From Planctomycetota bacterium (lineage in GTDB: Bacteria > Planctomycetota > PLA2 > JAEUHO01), in contig JASJAY010000066.1 in the NCBI GenBank assembly GCA_030066775.1, forward strand, positions 1 through 48,172: DNA of 48,172 nucleotides, written 5' to 3'. Below, piece after piece: positions 17,097-25,544 of this stretch. The position numbers and the translations under genes are program-made. Position 1 is the first letter of the stretch, and each line of letters begins with the position of its first letter. The notes under the pieces are model-generated. The model did no database searches and was not told the origin of the DNA. It was given only the letters and a program-made list of their open reading frames with translations.

Positions 17097-17174
17097 GGAG
17101 CAGCGCCCCCGACCTGTCTGCTCGTGCGGCGGATGCGGATTGAGGTTCCTGTACCCGCTACACGGAGCCCTCCC

Positions 17175-18017
17175 ATGAAGTCCCTCCCCACCCTCGCCTC
17201 CGCCCTCCTCCTCGCCATCGCGCCCGCCTTGACCGCCTGTGGCGGTGGGGGGAGCGGCGATAGCTTCATCAAGCCCGGCGAAGAGACCGCGGCGCTCGCC
17301 ATGTGGATCTGGTTGGCCGCCGACCAGGACACGCCCGCGCGGTGCCAAGGCCCCTTCTGCAACGGCGGCGACACGGCCTACGGAACCGATCCGCTGCTGG
17401 ACGCCGGTGAAACGAACGACGAGATCGCGCGCAGCTACATGCGCTTCACCATGCCGGACCTCCCGGCGGGAACGACCGTCGAGGAGGCGTACCTCGGCAT
17501 GTTCCAGGCGGGGGGCAGTAGGGCAACCCGCGGCACGGCGTTCCTCGGCATCGTGCCCGTCGAGGATCCGTGGGATCCCAACAACCTCACCTACAACACG
17601 CAGCCGCGCAGCTTCCTGGGGCAGAACGAGTTCAACCTGACGCCCGTGGTGGACGAGAACGGATGGTGGACGTCGCCCAACATCAAGCGGTACGTCGACT
17701 ACAAGCTCGCCAACCCGCAGCTCAACTACGGCTTCGTCACGACCTATGCGAAGGGCGTCGATCAGCCCACGGCCCCGGTCGTCCCGAACATCTTCCGGTT
17801 CCGCTCGAACAACTTCGGCAACCGCACGCCGACCCAGATCGGCACGGGCCCCCGCATCGTGATCAAGGTGATCCTGCCGCAGGGCGCCACGGTCAACGAC
17901 GTCAGCCTGCCGCCCCTGCAGCCGGGGCATGACCTGGCGACCGATGCCAGCGGCAAGGCGGCCCGCGCCCTCCTCCGCGTCGGGGCCGACTGGCCGGCCG
18001 ACTGGCAGGTGCGCTAG
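17175..18017 (+). CDS. DNRLRE-like secreted lipoprotein
   Basis: 280 residues from ATG 17175, with GGAG at 17164-17167. The lipoprotein signal ends ALTAC followed by GGGGSGD. The body resembles the DNRLRE family of beta-sandwich surface proteins: an early block of D/G residues (GDTAYGTDPLLDAG), RSYMRFTMPDLPAGTTVEEAYLGMF, the internal WDPNNLTYNTQP motif and a late strand-rich part (YGFVTTYAKG). Family members decorate secreted multidomain proteins. Here the domain stands alone on a lipid anchor, so a structural or adhesive role is likeliest. The transcript probably ends at the strong hairpin at 18045-18078. Confidence 0.7.
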   Translation: MKSLPTLASALLLAIAPALTACGGGGSGDSFIKPGEETAALAMWIWLAADQDTPARCQGPFCNGGDTAYGTDPLLDAGETNDEIARSYMRFTMPDLPAGTTVEEAYLGMFQAGGSRATRGTAFLGIVPVEDPWDPNNLTYNTQPRSFLGQNEFNLTPVVDENGWWTSPNIKRYVDYKLANPQLNYGFVTTYAKGVDQPTAPVVPNIFRFRSNNFGNRTPTQIGTGPRIVIKVILPQGATVNDVSLPPLQPGHDLATDASGKAARALLRVGADWPADWQVR

Positions 18018-18044
18018 ACCCGGCCTGGCCCGTTCCGAACACAC

Positions 18045-18078
18045 ACGCCGGCCGCGGTCATCCGCGGCCGGCGTTCTT
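18045..18078 (+). terminator. Strong GC-rich hairpin terminator
   Basis: A 13-bp perfect stem (18045-18057 with 18062-18074) closed by a TCAT loop is followed by TCTTC, 28 bases after the stop of the DNRLRE-like gene. The opposite strand lacks a T-tract but the hairpin could also serve the convergent metalloprotease gene, which ends at 18090. Confidence 0.7.
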
Positions 18079-18089
18079 CATGTCGCGGC

Positions 18090-19928
18090 CTATCGCCGAT
18101 GCGCGGTCCCGCACCACCCCGGACCGAGGCTGCGGAGGAACTCGATGGTGGCGGCGTCGGGCTGCCACGGCTTCGCGGGCGCGCGCAGCGCGGTGCCACC
18201 CGTGCTGGGGGGCTCGAGGAAGGCGTGGCCGCGAATGACCAGGCCCTGTCCGTTCGTGAGGGTCTTGCCGCCGTTCCCTTGCCAGTGCATCAGCAGGTCG
18301 CCGCCCTCGACGCTGCACTCGCTGCTCGTGCCGGTGACCGGGCAGTTTGCCGTGTCGGTGATGGGGTCGTGCGTGCCGTCGACGTCCACCGTGTGCCACA
18401 GACCCAGGTAGTGGCAGATCTCGTGCGCGACGACCGCGGCGATGGCCCCCGGCTGCCCGTCGAAATAGAGGCTCACGACGCCGGTGACGCTGTCGCCCTT
18501 GCGCTTCGCGCCGTCGATCGAGCCCGAGAGCCCGAGCAGCTGGCCTTGCCAGACGTTGCCGACGAGGAACAGCGAGAGCCGGAGCTCCTGTGCGCGACCG
18601 CTTTCCTGGAAGAGCGTGCCCTCTTCGCCCTGCGCGATCGCGTCGAACGTGTTGTCGTTCAGATCGAAGTAGGAGATGTCGCCCAGGCGCACGCCCTGGC
18701 CCGAGAGGATCTGGTCCACCTGCGTGACCATGCTCTGCAAGTTCGCGTCATTCAACGCGGTGGCGGCGTCCGGGGTGAGGCCGGGCGCGAGGAAGATGTT
18801 GAGCGGCAGCACGGCGTTGGCGCTGCTGCCGACCCGGCGCTCGATCAGCACGCGGACGCGCATCGTCGATCCGCTGCCGCTCTCCCGTCGGAGGCGGAAC
18901 GAGTACGTGCCGCCACCGGCCACGAGCTGCGTGGCGGCTTCGTCGGAGCTCGGGATGTGCACGGCGAACGCGCGCCGACTGGGGACCCACCGCACGGCGC
19001 CCGTGCTCGAGGTGTTCTCGTACACCTTGCCGCCCGGGCCCTCGAGCGAGAGCAGGCCGACCTCGGCGGACTCGGTCATGACGCCTTCGAAGGTGACGCT
19101 CATGGCCGAGTCAGGGACCTCGACGGAGAGCAGGGGCGTCTCGCCGTTCGTGAGCGACTGCGTCCCGAGGTCGATGACCTGTTCGCCGTTGCCTGTCGAG
19201 CGGCCCCGGATGCGGATGTCGAGCCGTTCGCCGGCGCCGTCCGGCACGAGCCGGAGGAAGGTGTCGTGGTTCGCGATACCGCCCGGCGTGAAGCGCACGG
19301 TCAGGGTGCGCGTCTGGTTGGGGGCGAGGGTGAGGGGGAACGGCGACCCCAGCACGGCGTAGGCGGGCGAGTCGAGCTGGCCCGAGCCGAACGTCACGGG
19401 GCTGCGGAGGCTGTCGTTGCGGACCATGATCTCGAGGTCGCTGGTTGCCTCCGGCAAGACGTCGCCGAAGTCCGGCGTTGCAGGCGCCGTGGTGAAGGGG
19501 ACGGGCTCGCCCGTAGCCGTGATGTCGAAGACCTGCTGGACCACCTCGCCGCCGCCGCTGAACGTGAGCGAGAGGGGGCCCCGCATGGGGCCCGGCCCGC
19601 TGGGCACGATCCGGATCGTGAGACTGATCGGTCCGCGGGCGGCGACCTGGCCCGGCAGGTCGGCCGGGTCGAAGTCGAACGGGCCCGTACCGGGGAGCGA
19701 GGTCACCGTGGCCGGCGCGTCGAGGGGATTGAGGAACGTGCGGATCACGGCCGAGGGCACCGTGGCGCTGTGCACGCCCAGATCGAGCGGAATGGCGGCC
19801 GGCGGGGGTCCGCCGCCGCCGCCGCCGCACGTCGGCAGGAAGGTCAAGGAGAGGAGCAGGACCAGCGGCACGTAGGCCGATCGGCTCGTCAAGACGTGTG
19901 GGAATCCGAAAGCTGCCCGCATGCGCAT
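18090..19928 (-). CDS. Secreted lipoprotein metalloprotease (metzincin type)
   Basis: 612 residues from ATG at 19928; a second ATG at 19922 is also possible, and GGGAG lies upstream. The lipoprotein signal is preceded by a long N-region and ends FLPTC, followed by six glycines. Residues ~50-270 look like tandem immunoglobulin-like ASPM/choice-of-anchor D modules (TSLPGTGPFDF, PFTTAPATPDFGDVLPEAT, TLAPNQTRTLTVRFTPGG). A zinc-binding HEICHYLGLWH (residues ~502-512) has the metzincin form HExxHxxGxxH, with a probable Met-turn at LLMHW. It is closest in look to pappalysin/M43 or related peptidases. A substrate in the envelope or medium is expected. A 106-base gap separates it from the upstream HEAT-repeat gene. 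Confidence 0.85.
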   Translation of the reverse strand: MRMRAAFGFPHVLTSRSAYVPLVLLLSLTFLPTCGGGGGGPPPAAIPLDLGVHSATVPSAVIRTFLNPLDAPATVTSLPGTGPFDFDPADLPGQVAARGPISLTIRIVPSGPGPMRGPLSLTFSGGGEVVQQVFDITATGEPVPFTTAPATPDFGDVLPEATSDLEIMVRNDSLRSPVTFGSGQLDSPAYAVLGSPFPLTLAPNQTRTLTVRFTPGGIANHDTFLRLVPDGAGERLDIRIRGRSTGNGEQVIDLGTQSLTNGETPLLSVEVPDSAMSVTFEGVMTESAEVGLLSLEGPGGKVYENTSSTGAVRWVPSRRAFAVHIPSSDEAATQLVAGGGTYSFRLRRESGSGSTMRVRVLIERRVGSSANAVLPLNIFLAPGLTPDAATALNDANLQSMVTQVDQILSGQGVRLGDISYFDLNDNTFDAIAQGEEGTLFQESGRAQELRLSLFLVGNVWQGQLLGLSGSIDGAKRKGDSVTGVVSLYFDGQPGAIAAVVAHEICHYLGLWHTVDVDGTHDPITDTANCPVTGTSSECSVEGGDLLMHWQGNGGKTLTNGQGLVIRGHAFLEPPSTGGTALRAPAKPWQPDAATIEFLRSLGPGWCGTAHRR

Positions 19929-20034
19929 GGCGCACGTCTCCCGCCCCGCTTGTTCCGTGCCCGCTCCCAGGGACTGTATGCACGTCCCCGGCGTTCGGGA
20001 CCCCGGCGCCACGATTTCCTGCGAGCGGCGCGGA

Positions 20035-22311
20035 TCAGAAGATCGAGAGGACGGTCTTGAGCGTGGGCGTGGCTGTCGCCCGGTTGGCACCTTCCTTCAG
20101 CGACTCGATCCAGGTCGGGTTCTGGATCTCGCCGATGAGGCCCAGCGCCGCGATCGCCCGCATGCGCGTGAGCTCGTCCTCGTCCGCGTCGTTCGCGATG
20201 GAGATCAGGAGCGGGATCGCGCTGCGATCGCCGATCTCCCCGACCACGCGCGTCAGCGCCGTGCGCACCGGGACGGACTTCGCCTGCTCGAGCTCGGTCA
20301 CGAGCTCTGCGACGAGGCGCCGGTCGGCGAGGTAGCCGAGGCCAAGGGCGGCGCGGTATCGGACCGTCGCCGACTTCTCGGTCCGGAGCATCTGCATGAG
20401 GGCGAGCTTGCTCGCGCGATCGCCCAGCATGCCCAGCGCCTCCGCGACGAAGGGGCGCAGCTCCTCGTCCTTGGTCGAGCGCAGGAGCTCGCGCAGGGCG
20501 TCGCGCGCGTCGGTGCCCTTGAGCAGGCCCAGGCCGATCGCCGCCGCGGCGCGCGCGCTGCGGTCGGCGCCGTCCTTGGCGGCGTCGATCAGGCTGGCGC
20601 GAATCGCGTCCGCCTGCTTGCTGTTCTGCCGGGCGTGAAGGGCCGCGCCCAGGTAGACCCACGGGCGGTCCGCCTGGCCTACGTGGTGTCCCTTCAGCGC
20701 GCTCGCGAAGAAGCGGGCGATGACCCGCCGCGAGGCGGCGGTGTCGTCAGACATGTCGTCCGTCGTCGGCGTGCGCTGGCCGAGACTCACGATGGCGTAG
20801 CGCCGGACCAGCGGATCGGGATCGCGACGCGCGGACGCGAGCAGCATGTCGACCGTCTGGCGCGAGGGCGTGTCGTCCAGGGCACCCTGCGCGAGGGCGA
20901 GGCCCTGACGGAGCGACTGGGGCTTGCGGAAGCGCGCCAGGTGGCCGCTCAGGGACTCGAGTCCGCCCGCGTCCTCCATGTGGAGCAACGCTGCGGGGAC
21001 GGCGGCCAGCACGTCGTCGTGCCAGGCGCGCGTACGGGCACCGTCCACGAGGCGCGCGCGCAAGCGCGCCCGCTCCATGGGCGAGGCCGCCTTGCCGAGG
21101 AGACCGAGGGCGGTGACGCAGCACGCCTTGAGGTCGGCGCGCGCTGCGCGGTCGTCGTCGAGGAGCGCGAGCAGCGGCGCGATGGCTGCGGGTCGGCCCG
21201 TCAGGCCGGCGGCGACGGCCGCGAATGCCCGGTGCTGCTCGGGAAGCGGGCGTCGCGTGCCCATGAAGAGACGCCCCTTGGGCGTGTCGCCGGCGATGGC
21301 GAGGAGGGCGTCGGTGCCCGTCTCCGTGCCGGCGAGACCGACCGCGAGGAGCATGAGCCCGCGGTGGGCGTTCTTGTCCCGGGCGACGTAGGCCAGCGCC
21401 TGCTCGGTGATGGGGTCCGCGTCCTGTGCCCGGCCCATGCGTGCAAGCGCCATGAGTGCGGTCGCGCCGATGTCGTCGCCCTGCTTGGTCAGCTGCCAGA
21501 AGGTGGGGGCGAGCAGGCTGTTGCGCTCCGCGTCCCGCGGGCGATAGCCCTCGGGCGTCGCCTCGCCGGCGCGGCCCGTCACGACCGCCGCGTCGTGGTA
21601 GCGCGCGCGCAGATCGACGAACGCGTGTCGGTTGAGGCTCCACCAGAGCTGCCACGTCGGGGCGCGAGCGCGGGCGCCGCGCGGACCGCGTCGGAGGCCG
21701 CCCTCGGTCGAGGGGCCCGTCACGTCGGCGGGCGGGGCGGTCTGCGGCGTCGAGGGCATGGACGGCGGCGGAGGCGTGGGGTCGTCGGGCGGCTCGGGCG
21801 GGTCGATGACGTCATCCTGGTCGTCTGTGAACGGCGGCAGCTGGATGAACGCGGCCTCCTCGACCGTGAACCCGTTCCGGACCAGCCACGCACGCAGCGC
21901 GGCGTCGTGCATCAGCTCCGGAACGAAGTCGTGGTTGTTCGACTTCGCGAGGCGCGAGACGATCTCGCCGTGTCCCGAGACGTCGATCAGGTGCGCCAGC
22001 GCACAGCGCGTGCCCCGATCGTCGATGAGGTAGGGCACGCCGAATCCGGTGAAGCGGACGTCGACGGGAAACACGCCGGCGTCCGCGTAGGCGAGCAGTC
22101 GCTCGAGGGCCTGCTTGCGACGCTGCTGCTGCGCCTTCGTGAGATGGGAGGCATCCCGCTTCGAGAGCTCCTCGACGACTGTGCGGAAGTGCTTCTGTTT
22201 CTTGACGACGTGGTCCCGGCTCGGGTCGTTCTCGCCGGCGCTCGTCGGCGCGAGCGGAAGGACGATGACGAGGGCGGCCAGGACGGCGTAGGCGGCGCGC
22301 TTCATGGGCAT
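20035..22311 (-). CDS. Exported HEAT-repeat protein
   Basis: 758 residues from ATG at 22311, preferred over ATG 22329 because GGAGG sits just upstream of it. A signal peptide ends PTSAGEN. Residues ~75-160 contain DDRGTRCALAHLIDVSGHGE and a FVPELMHDAALRAWL segment, a module I have seen in other secreted proteins but cannot name. A Pro-rich linker (PPEPPDDPTPPPP) follows, then ~500 residues of HEAT/armadillo-like helical pairs (ALMALARMG, AALGLGYLADRRL, AIAALGLIGEI). HEAT solenoids act as protein-binding scaffolds, and no enzyme signature is seen. It is probably periplasmic. It may be transcribed alone or together with the downstream metalloprotease. Confidence 0.8.
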   Translation of the reverse strand: MPMKRAAYAVLAALVIVLPLAPTSAGENDPSRDHVVKKQKHFRTVVEELSKRDASHLTKAQQQRRKQALERLLAYADAGVFPVDVRFTGFGVPYLIDDRGTRCALAHLIDVSGHGEIVSRLAKSNNHDFVPELMHDAALRAWLVRNGFTVEEAAFIQLPPFTDDQDDVIDPPEPPDDPTPPPPSMPSTPQTAPPADVTGPSTEGGLRRGPRGARARAPTWQLWWSLNRHAFVDLRARYHDAAVVTGRAGEATPEGYRPRDAERNSLLAPTFWQLTKQGDDIGATALMALARMGRAQDADPITEQALAYVARDKNAHRGLMLLAVGLAGTETGTDALLAIAGDTPKGRLFMGTRRPLPEQHRAFAAVAAGLTGRPAAIAPLLALLDDDRAARADLKACCVTALGLLGKAASPMERARLRARLVDGARTRAWHDDVLAAVPAALLHMEDAGGLESLSGHLARFRKPQSLRQGLALAQGALDDTPSRQTVDMLLASARRDPDPLVRRYAIVSLGQRTPTTDDMSDDTAASRRVIARFFASALKGHHVGQADRPWVYLGAALHARQNSKQADAIRASLIDAAKDGADRSARAAAAIGLGLLKGTDARDALRELLRSTKDEELRPFVAEALGMLGDRASKLALMQMLRTEKSATVRYRAALGLGYLADRRLVAELVTELEQAKSVPVRTALTRVVGEIGDRSAIPLLISIANDADEDELTRMRAIAALGLIGEIQNPTWIESLKEGANRATATPTLKTVLSIF

Positions 22312-22503
22312 TCTCTCCTCCGTTGACATCGAGCGTAGAGGGCCAGAATCGAGGCCGGACAGGGGCTTTCCGGGGGGCGTTGCCGCTGCATCACACTAGC
22401 CCGGAACCACGTGTCGGTGGGGCGACAGACGCGTCTCGAACGAGCCACGCCGGACCCAGAAAGGTGCGGGCAACTGCACGCAGGCTTGCGCTGGCGGCGC
22501 TGC

Positions 22504-22893
22504 TCACGACGCGATGCGTTCTTGGAGCAGGTACGCGTTGCCGTCGGGTGCCCGGAAGTAGAGCCAGCGCCACTGGCGGCCGTCGTCGAGCACGTCGGAG
22601 AGCAACTCGATGCCGTGCGACTCGAGCTCGCGGCGTGCTTCCTCCAGGCTCGCCACGGTGAAGGCGATGACGGGCCCATTGAAGCGCCCGCGTGTCTCCG
22701 GCTTCGGCTCGAACACCTCGAACGCGGCGTCGCCCGGTGGCCGAAAGACCGTGTATCGGGCGTACTGCGTATCGACGGTGGGGGTGCCTGCCTGCGCGAC
22801 GGGGAGGCCCATCACGTCTTGGAAGAACGCGACGGTGGCGTCGTAGTTCTCCGTGCAGTTGCCTACCCACGTCAGTCCTTGGATCACGTCCAC
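22504..22893 (-). CDS. VOC-family (glyoxalase/bleomycin-resistance-like) protein
   Basis: 129 residues from GTG at 22893, with GGAGG about seven bases upstream. A single vicinal-oxygen-chelate domain with two beta-alpha-beta-beta-beta halves: the first ends in the ATVAFFQDVMGLPV segment and the second carries VIAFTVASLEEARRELESHG and the usual C-terminal WRWLYFRAPDGNAYLLQE, where the final Glu is a common metal ligand. Members are metal-dependent isomerases, dioxygenases or drug-binding proteins, and the substrate cannot be told. It follows the acetyltransferase gene by 51 bases on the same strand and is probably co-transcribed. Confidence 0.87.
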   Translation of the reverse strand: MDVIQGLTWVGNCTENYDATVAFFQDVMGLPVAQAGTPTVDTQYARYTVFRPPGDAAFEVFEPKPETRGRFNGPVIAFTVASLEEARRELESHGIELLSDVLDDGRQWRWLYFRAPDGNAYLLQERIAS

Positions 22894-22944
22894 GTCGCGT
22901 CCTCCGCGCGCAATCGTATCCCCGCAGACCCGTGGCGGTGCGGC

Positions 22945-23550
22945 CTAGGGTGACGAGAGCGACGCGGCGAAGCCGTTCGGGAAGCGTGCGGTCCATTCCT
23001 CGCGGAGCACGCCGTATCCGAGGCTGTCGTAGTACGCGCCCTCGACGATGCGCGCCTTGCGGAAGCATGCTTCCTGCTGGAAGCCGAGCTTCGTGGCCAA
23101 GCGCATCATCCCGGTGTTGCCCGACCACGTGCGGAGCCCGAGCCGCACGAACGAGGGCTCGTGCTCGAACTGGTAGTCCGTCCAGAGGCCCAGCGCCTCG
23201 AAGCCGAGCCCTTGGCCCCAGCGCTCGTCGTCGTAGAGGACGACGCCGAGCGCGGCCCAGTTCGTCTCGCGGCTGATCCAGTAGCGGCTCACATGCCCGA
23301 GGGCGCTGTCGTCCCCGGCATCGGCGATGAGGGCGCGCTCCCGGACGGGGGGGAGGGGCTCGTCGGCGGTGATCCGCGCCCGGTGCTTCTCGATGGCGTC
23401 GTCGATCGACGGGGCGGTCACGTCCTGCTGGTAGTAGGGGCCGTCCAGCTCGCGCCACCGACGGCCGGGCTGCATCCAGTGGCGCCACGCGTCCAGGTCG
23501 TGAAGGGCCATGTCGCGAAGGCAGAGGCGCGGGCCGCTGGCGATGCGCAT
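22945..23550 (-). CDS. GNAT-family N-acetyltransferase
   Basis: 201 residues from ATG at 23550, preceded by GGAG. It looks like a RimJ/RimL-type acetyltransferase: LCLRDMALHDLDAWRHW at the start, ALGVVLYDDERWGQGLGFEALGL containing the acetyl-CoA P-loop (Q/RxxGxG/A form WGQGLG), and LGLRTWSGNTGMMRLATKLGFQQEACFRKA, the typical NxxxxxLxxKLGF motif of the group. The acceptor is unknown: protein N-termini, small molecules or antibiotics are all possible. It is first of a two-gene minus-strand unit with the VOC protein and divergent from the NrtR-type regulator. Confidence 0.9.
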   Translation of the reverse strand: MRIASGPRLCLRDMALHDLDAWRHWMQPGRRWRELDGPYYQQDVTAPSIDDAIEKHRARITADEPLPPVRERALIADAGDDSALGHVSRYWISRETNWAALGVVLYDDERWGQGLGFEALGLWTDYQFEHEPSFVRLGLRTWSGNTGMMRLATKLGFQQEACFRKARIVEGAYYDSLGYGVLREEWTARFPNGFAASLSSP

Positions 23551-23657
23551 GGGTGGACTCCGGTGGGGCGTGGCGCACGAGTCTAGGCAACGAGGCCGCG
23601 AGCGCCCCAGGCCGGCGTGGCGGAGGGATTCGGCCGATTTCGCTTCGTACCCGGTGG

Positions 23658-23682
23658 ACATATATGCGATAGGCATATATGC
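23658..23682. promoter_or_regulatory. Tandem AT-rich palindromes, candidate NrtR operator
   Basis: ACATATATGC (23658-23667) and GCATATATGC (23673-23682) are two near-identical 10-base palindromes with a 15-base period, 27 bases upstream of the regulator's start. They stand out sharply in DNA this rich in G and C. A role as autoregulatory operator of the NrtR-type protein is inferred from position and symmetry. Confidence 0.5.
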
Positions 23683-23708
23683 TTTGAGCATCTAAGTCGG
23701 AGGCGCCC

Positions 23709-24479
23709 ATGGCCGCACGCAAGCGACAGTCCCGGAACAAGGCCTCGGATGGGGGGGAGCGGGCCTTTCTGGCCGCCTACGACGCGTCGGCGTTCCCGCA
23801 CCCCTCCGTGGCCGTCGACGTCGCGCTGGTGACGATCGTCGAGGGAGCGCTGCGCGCCGTCCTCGTACGCCGCGAGGAGCATCCCGCCAAGGGCGCCTGG
23901 GCGCTCCCCGGCGGCTTCGTCGGGATGGACGAGTCCCTCGACGCCGCGGCCGCGCGCGTGCTCGCGACCAAGGTGGGGGTGGAGGGCGTGTTCGTCGAGC
24001 AGCTCTACACCTTCGGTGCCGTCAAGCGCGACCCGCGCACACGCGTGATCGCGGTGGCGTACTACGCGCTGGTGCACCCGGGTCTCCTCGAGCGCGCGCC
24101 GCTCAACGGCAACACCGTGCTCGCCGAGCTCGCCGTGCCGTGGCGCGGAGAGTCGGGCGGCGATGTCGGGGCCGTCCGTCCGGAGGGGGGGCGCCTGAAG
24201 CTCGCCTTCGATCACGCCGCGATGCTCGGCCTCGTCGTGCTGCGACTGCGCGGCAAGCTCGACTACGCCCCGATCGGGTTCGAGCTCCTGCCGCGGCACT
24301 TCACGCTGCGTCAGCTCCAGGAGGTGCACGAGACGATCCTCGGGAAGCGCCTCAACAAGGACTCCTTCCGCCGCCGGATGCTCGCCTCGGGCCGCATCCG
24401 CGCCACCGGCCGCCGAGAAGCCGACGTGGGCCATCGCCCCGCGGCGCTCTACCGATTCGCACGCAGGACAAAGCGCTGA
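23709..24479 (+). CDS. NrtR-type Nudix-related transcriptional regulator
   Basis: 256 residues from ATG 23709, with GGAGG upstream. The N-terminal ~140 residues are a Nudix fold (VDVALVTIVEGALRAVLVRR, GAWALPGGFVGMDESLDAAA) whose Nudix box has lost the REUxEE catalytic core (it reads ARVLATKVG), so it should bind rather than hydrolyse its ligand. The C-terminal ~65 residues form the winged helix typical of NrtR (LPRHFTLRQLQEVHETILGK, then FRRRML). Known NrtR proteins sense ADP-ribose and repress NAD-synthesis genes. It is first of a three-gene plus-strand unit with an SPFH protein and an NAD kinase-like protein. The tandem palindromes upstream are its likely operator. Confidence 0.88.
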   Translation: MAARKRQSRNKASDGGERAFLAAYDASAFPHPSVAVDVALVTIVEGALRAVLVRREEHPAKGAWALPGGFVGMDESLDAAAARVLATKVGVEGVFVEQLYTFGAVKRDPRTRVIAVAYYALVHPGLLERAPLNGNTVLAELAVPWRGESGGDVGAVRPEGGRLKLAFDHAAMLGLVVLRLRGKLDYAPIGFELLPRHFTLRQLQEVHETILGKRLNKDSFRRRMLASGRIRATGRREADVGHRPAALYRFARRTKR

Positions 24480-24499
24480 CCCTTCGAAAGGAGACTCCC

Positions 24500-25534
24500 A
24501 TGGCAACCATCAGCCGACTGTTCGGGCTCCGACACCTCCGCAGCGAGCCCAACGTCCACGTCCACCTCTACAAGCGCGGCCGGCTGCGGCGGTCCGGGCG
24601 CGGCCTTGCGCTCTGGTTCTTTCCGCTGTCCGCCAGCGTCGCCGAGATCCCGTGCGACGACCGGGACGAGACGTTCCTCTTCCACGCACGCACGAGCGAC
24701 TTCCAGGACGTCACGGCGCAAGGCGTGATCACGTATCGCGTCGCCCAGCCGGACGTGCTCGCGGAGCGCGTCGACTTCTCGCTCGACCTCCGCACGGGGC
24801 GCTACCGCGGCGAGCCGCTGCAGCAGCTGTCCCAGCTGCTCGTGCAGGCGGCCCAGCAGCGCGCGTGGCACTACCTCGCAGGCGCCTCACTCGAGGAGGT
24901 GCTCGTCGACGGCGTCGACGAGGTGCGCGCGCGGATCCGCAACGGCCTCGCCAACGACGAGACGATCGCCGCCATGGGGCTGGAGATCGTCGCCGTTCGC
25001 GTCGCAGGCGTTACGCCGACCGAGGAGATCGAGCGCGCGCTCCAGGCGCCCGCGCACGAGTCCATCCAGCAGGCCGCCGACGAGGCGGTGTTCCAGCGGC
25101 GTGCCCTGGCCGTGGAGAAGGAGCGCGCGATCCAGGAGAACGAGCTCCAGAACCAGATCGAGCTGGCACGTCGCGAAGAGCAGCTGATCAGCCAGCAGGG
25201 CCAGAACGAACGGCAGCGCGCGCAGGAAGCGAGCGAGGCCGGACGCATCGAGGCCGAAGGCGAGGCCGAGCGCGCCCGGATGCAGTCCAGCGCCAAGGCC
25301 GACAGCATTCGCGCGATCGAGGAAGCCCGCGTGACGGCCGAGAGCGAGCGGATGGCGATCTACCGTGAGCTGCCGAGCCACGTGCTCATGGGCATGGCGG
25401 CGCAGGAGTTCGCCGCGAAGCTGCGCACGATCGAGCACCTGAGCGTGACGCCCGAGATGCTCGGGCCGATGCTGTCGGACCTCCTGCGGGCCACGACGCG
25501 CAAGCTCGAGCCGGCTGCAAAGGGCCAAGGCTAG
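24500..25534 (+). CDS. SPFH/band 7 domain protein (slipin-like)
   Basis: 344 residues from ATG 24500, with a near-perfect AAGGAG. There is no cleavable signal or strong transmembrane helix; the short hydrophobic GLALWFFPLSAS near residue 35 may dip into the membrane. Residues ~45-190 form an SPFH domain (ETFLFHARTSDFQDVTAQGVITYRV in two parts, GLEIVAVRVAGVTPTEEIERAL at its end). Residues ~200-290 are a long Glu/Arg/Gln-rich coiled coil. A small C-terminal cap follows (GMAAQEFAAKLRTIEHLSVTPEML). SPFH proteins form oligomeric membrane scaffolds. It starts 20 bases after the NrtR-type gene and ends 10 bases before the NAD kinase-like gene, so one transcript is expected. Confidence 0.88.
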   Translation: MATISRLFGLRHLRSEPNVHVHLYKRGRLRRSGRGLALWFFPLSASVAEIPCDDRDETFLFHARTSDFQDVTAQGVITYRVAQPDVLAERVDFSLDLRTGRYRGEPLQQLSQLLVQAAQQRAWHYLAGASLEEVLVDGVDEVRARIRNGLANDETIAAMGLEIVAVRVAGVTPTEEIERALQAPAHESIQQAADEAVFQRRALAVEKERAIQENELQNQIELARREEQLISQQGQNERQRAQEASEAGRIEAEGEAERARMQSSAKADSIRAIEEARVTAESERMAIYRELPSHVLMGMAAQEFAAKLRTIEHLSVTPEMLGPMLSDLLRATTRKLEPAAKGQG

Positions 25535-25544
25535 GAGGTGTGAC

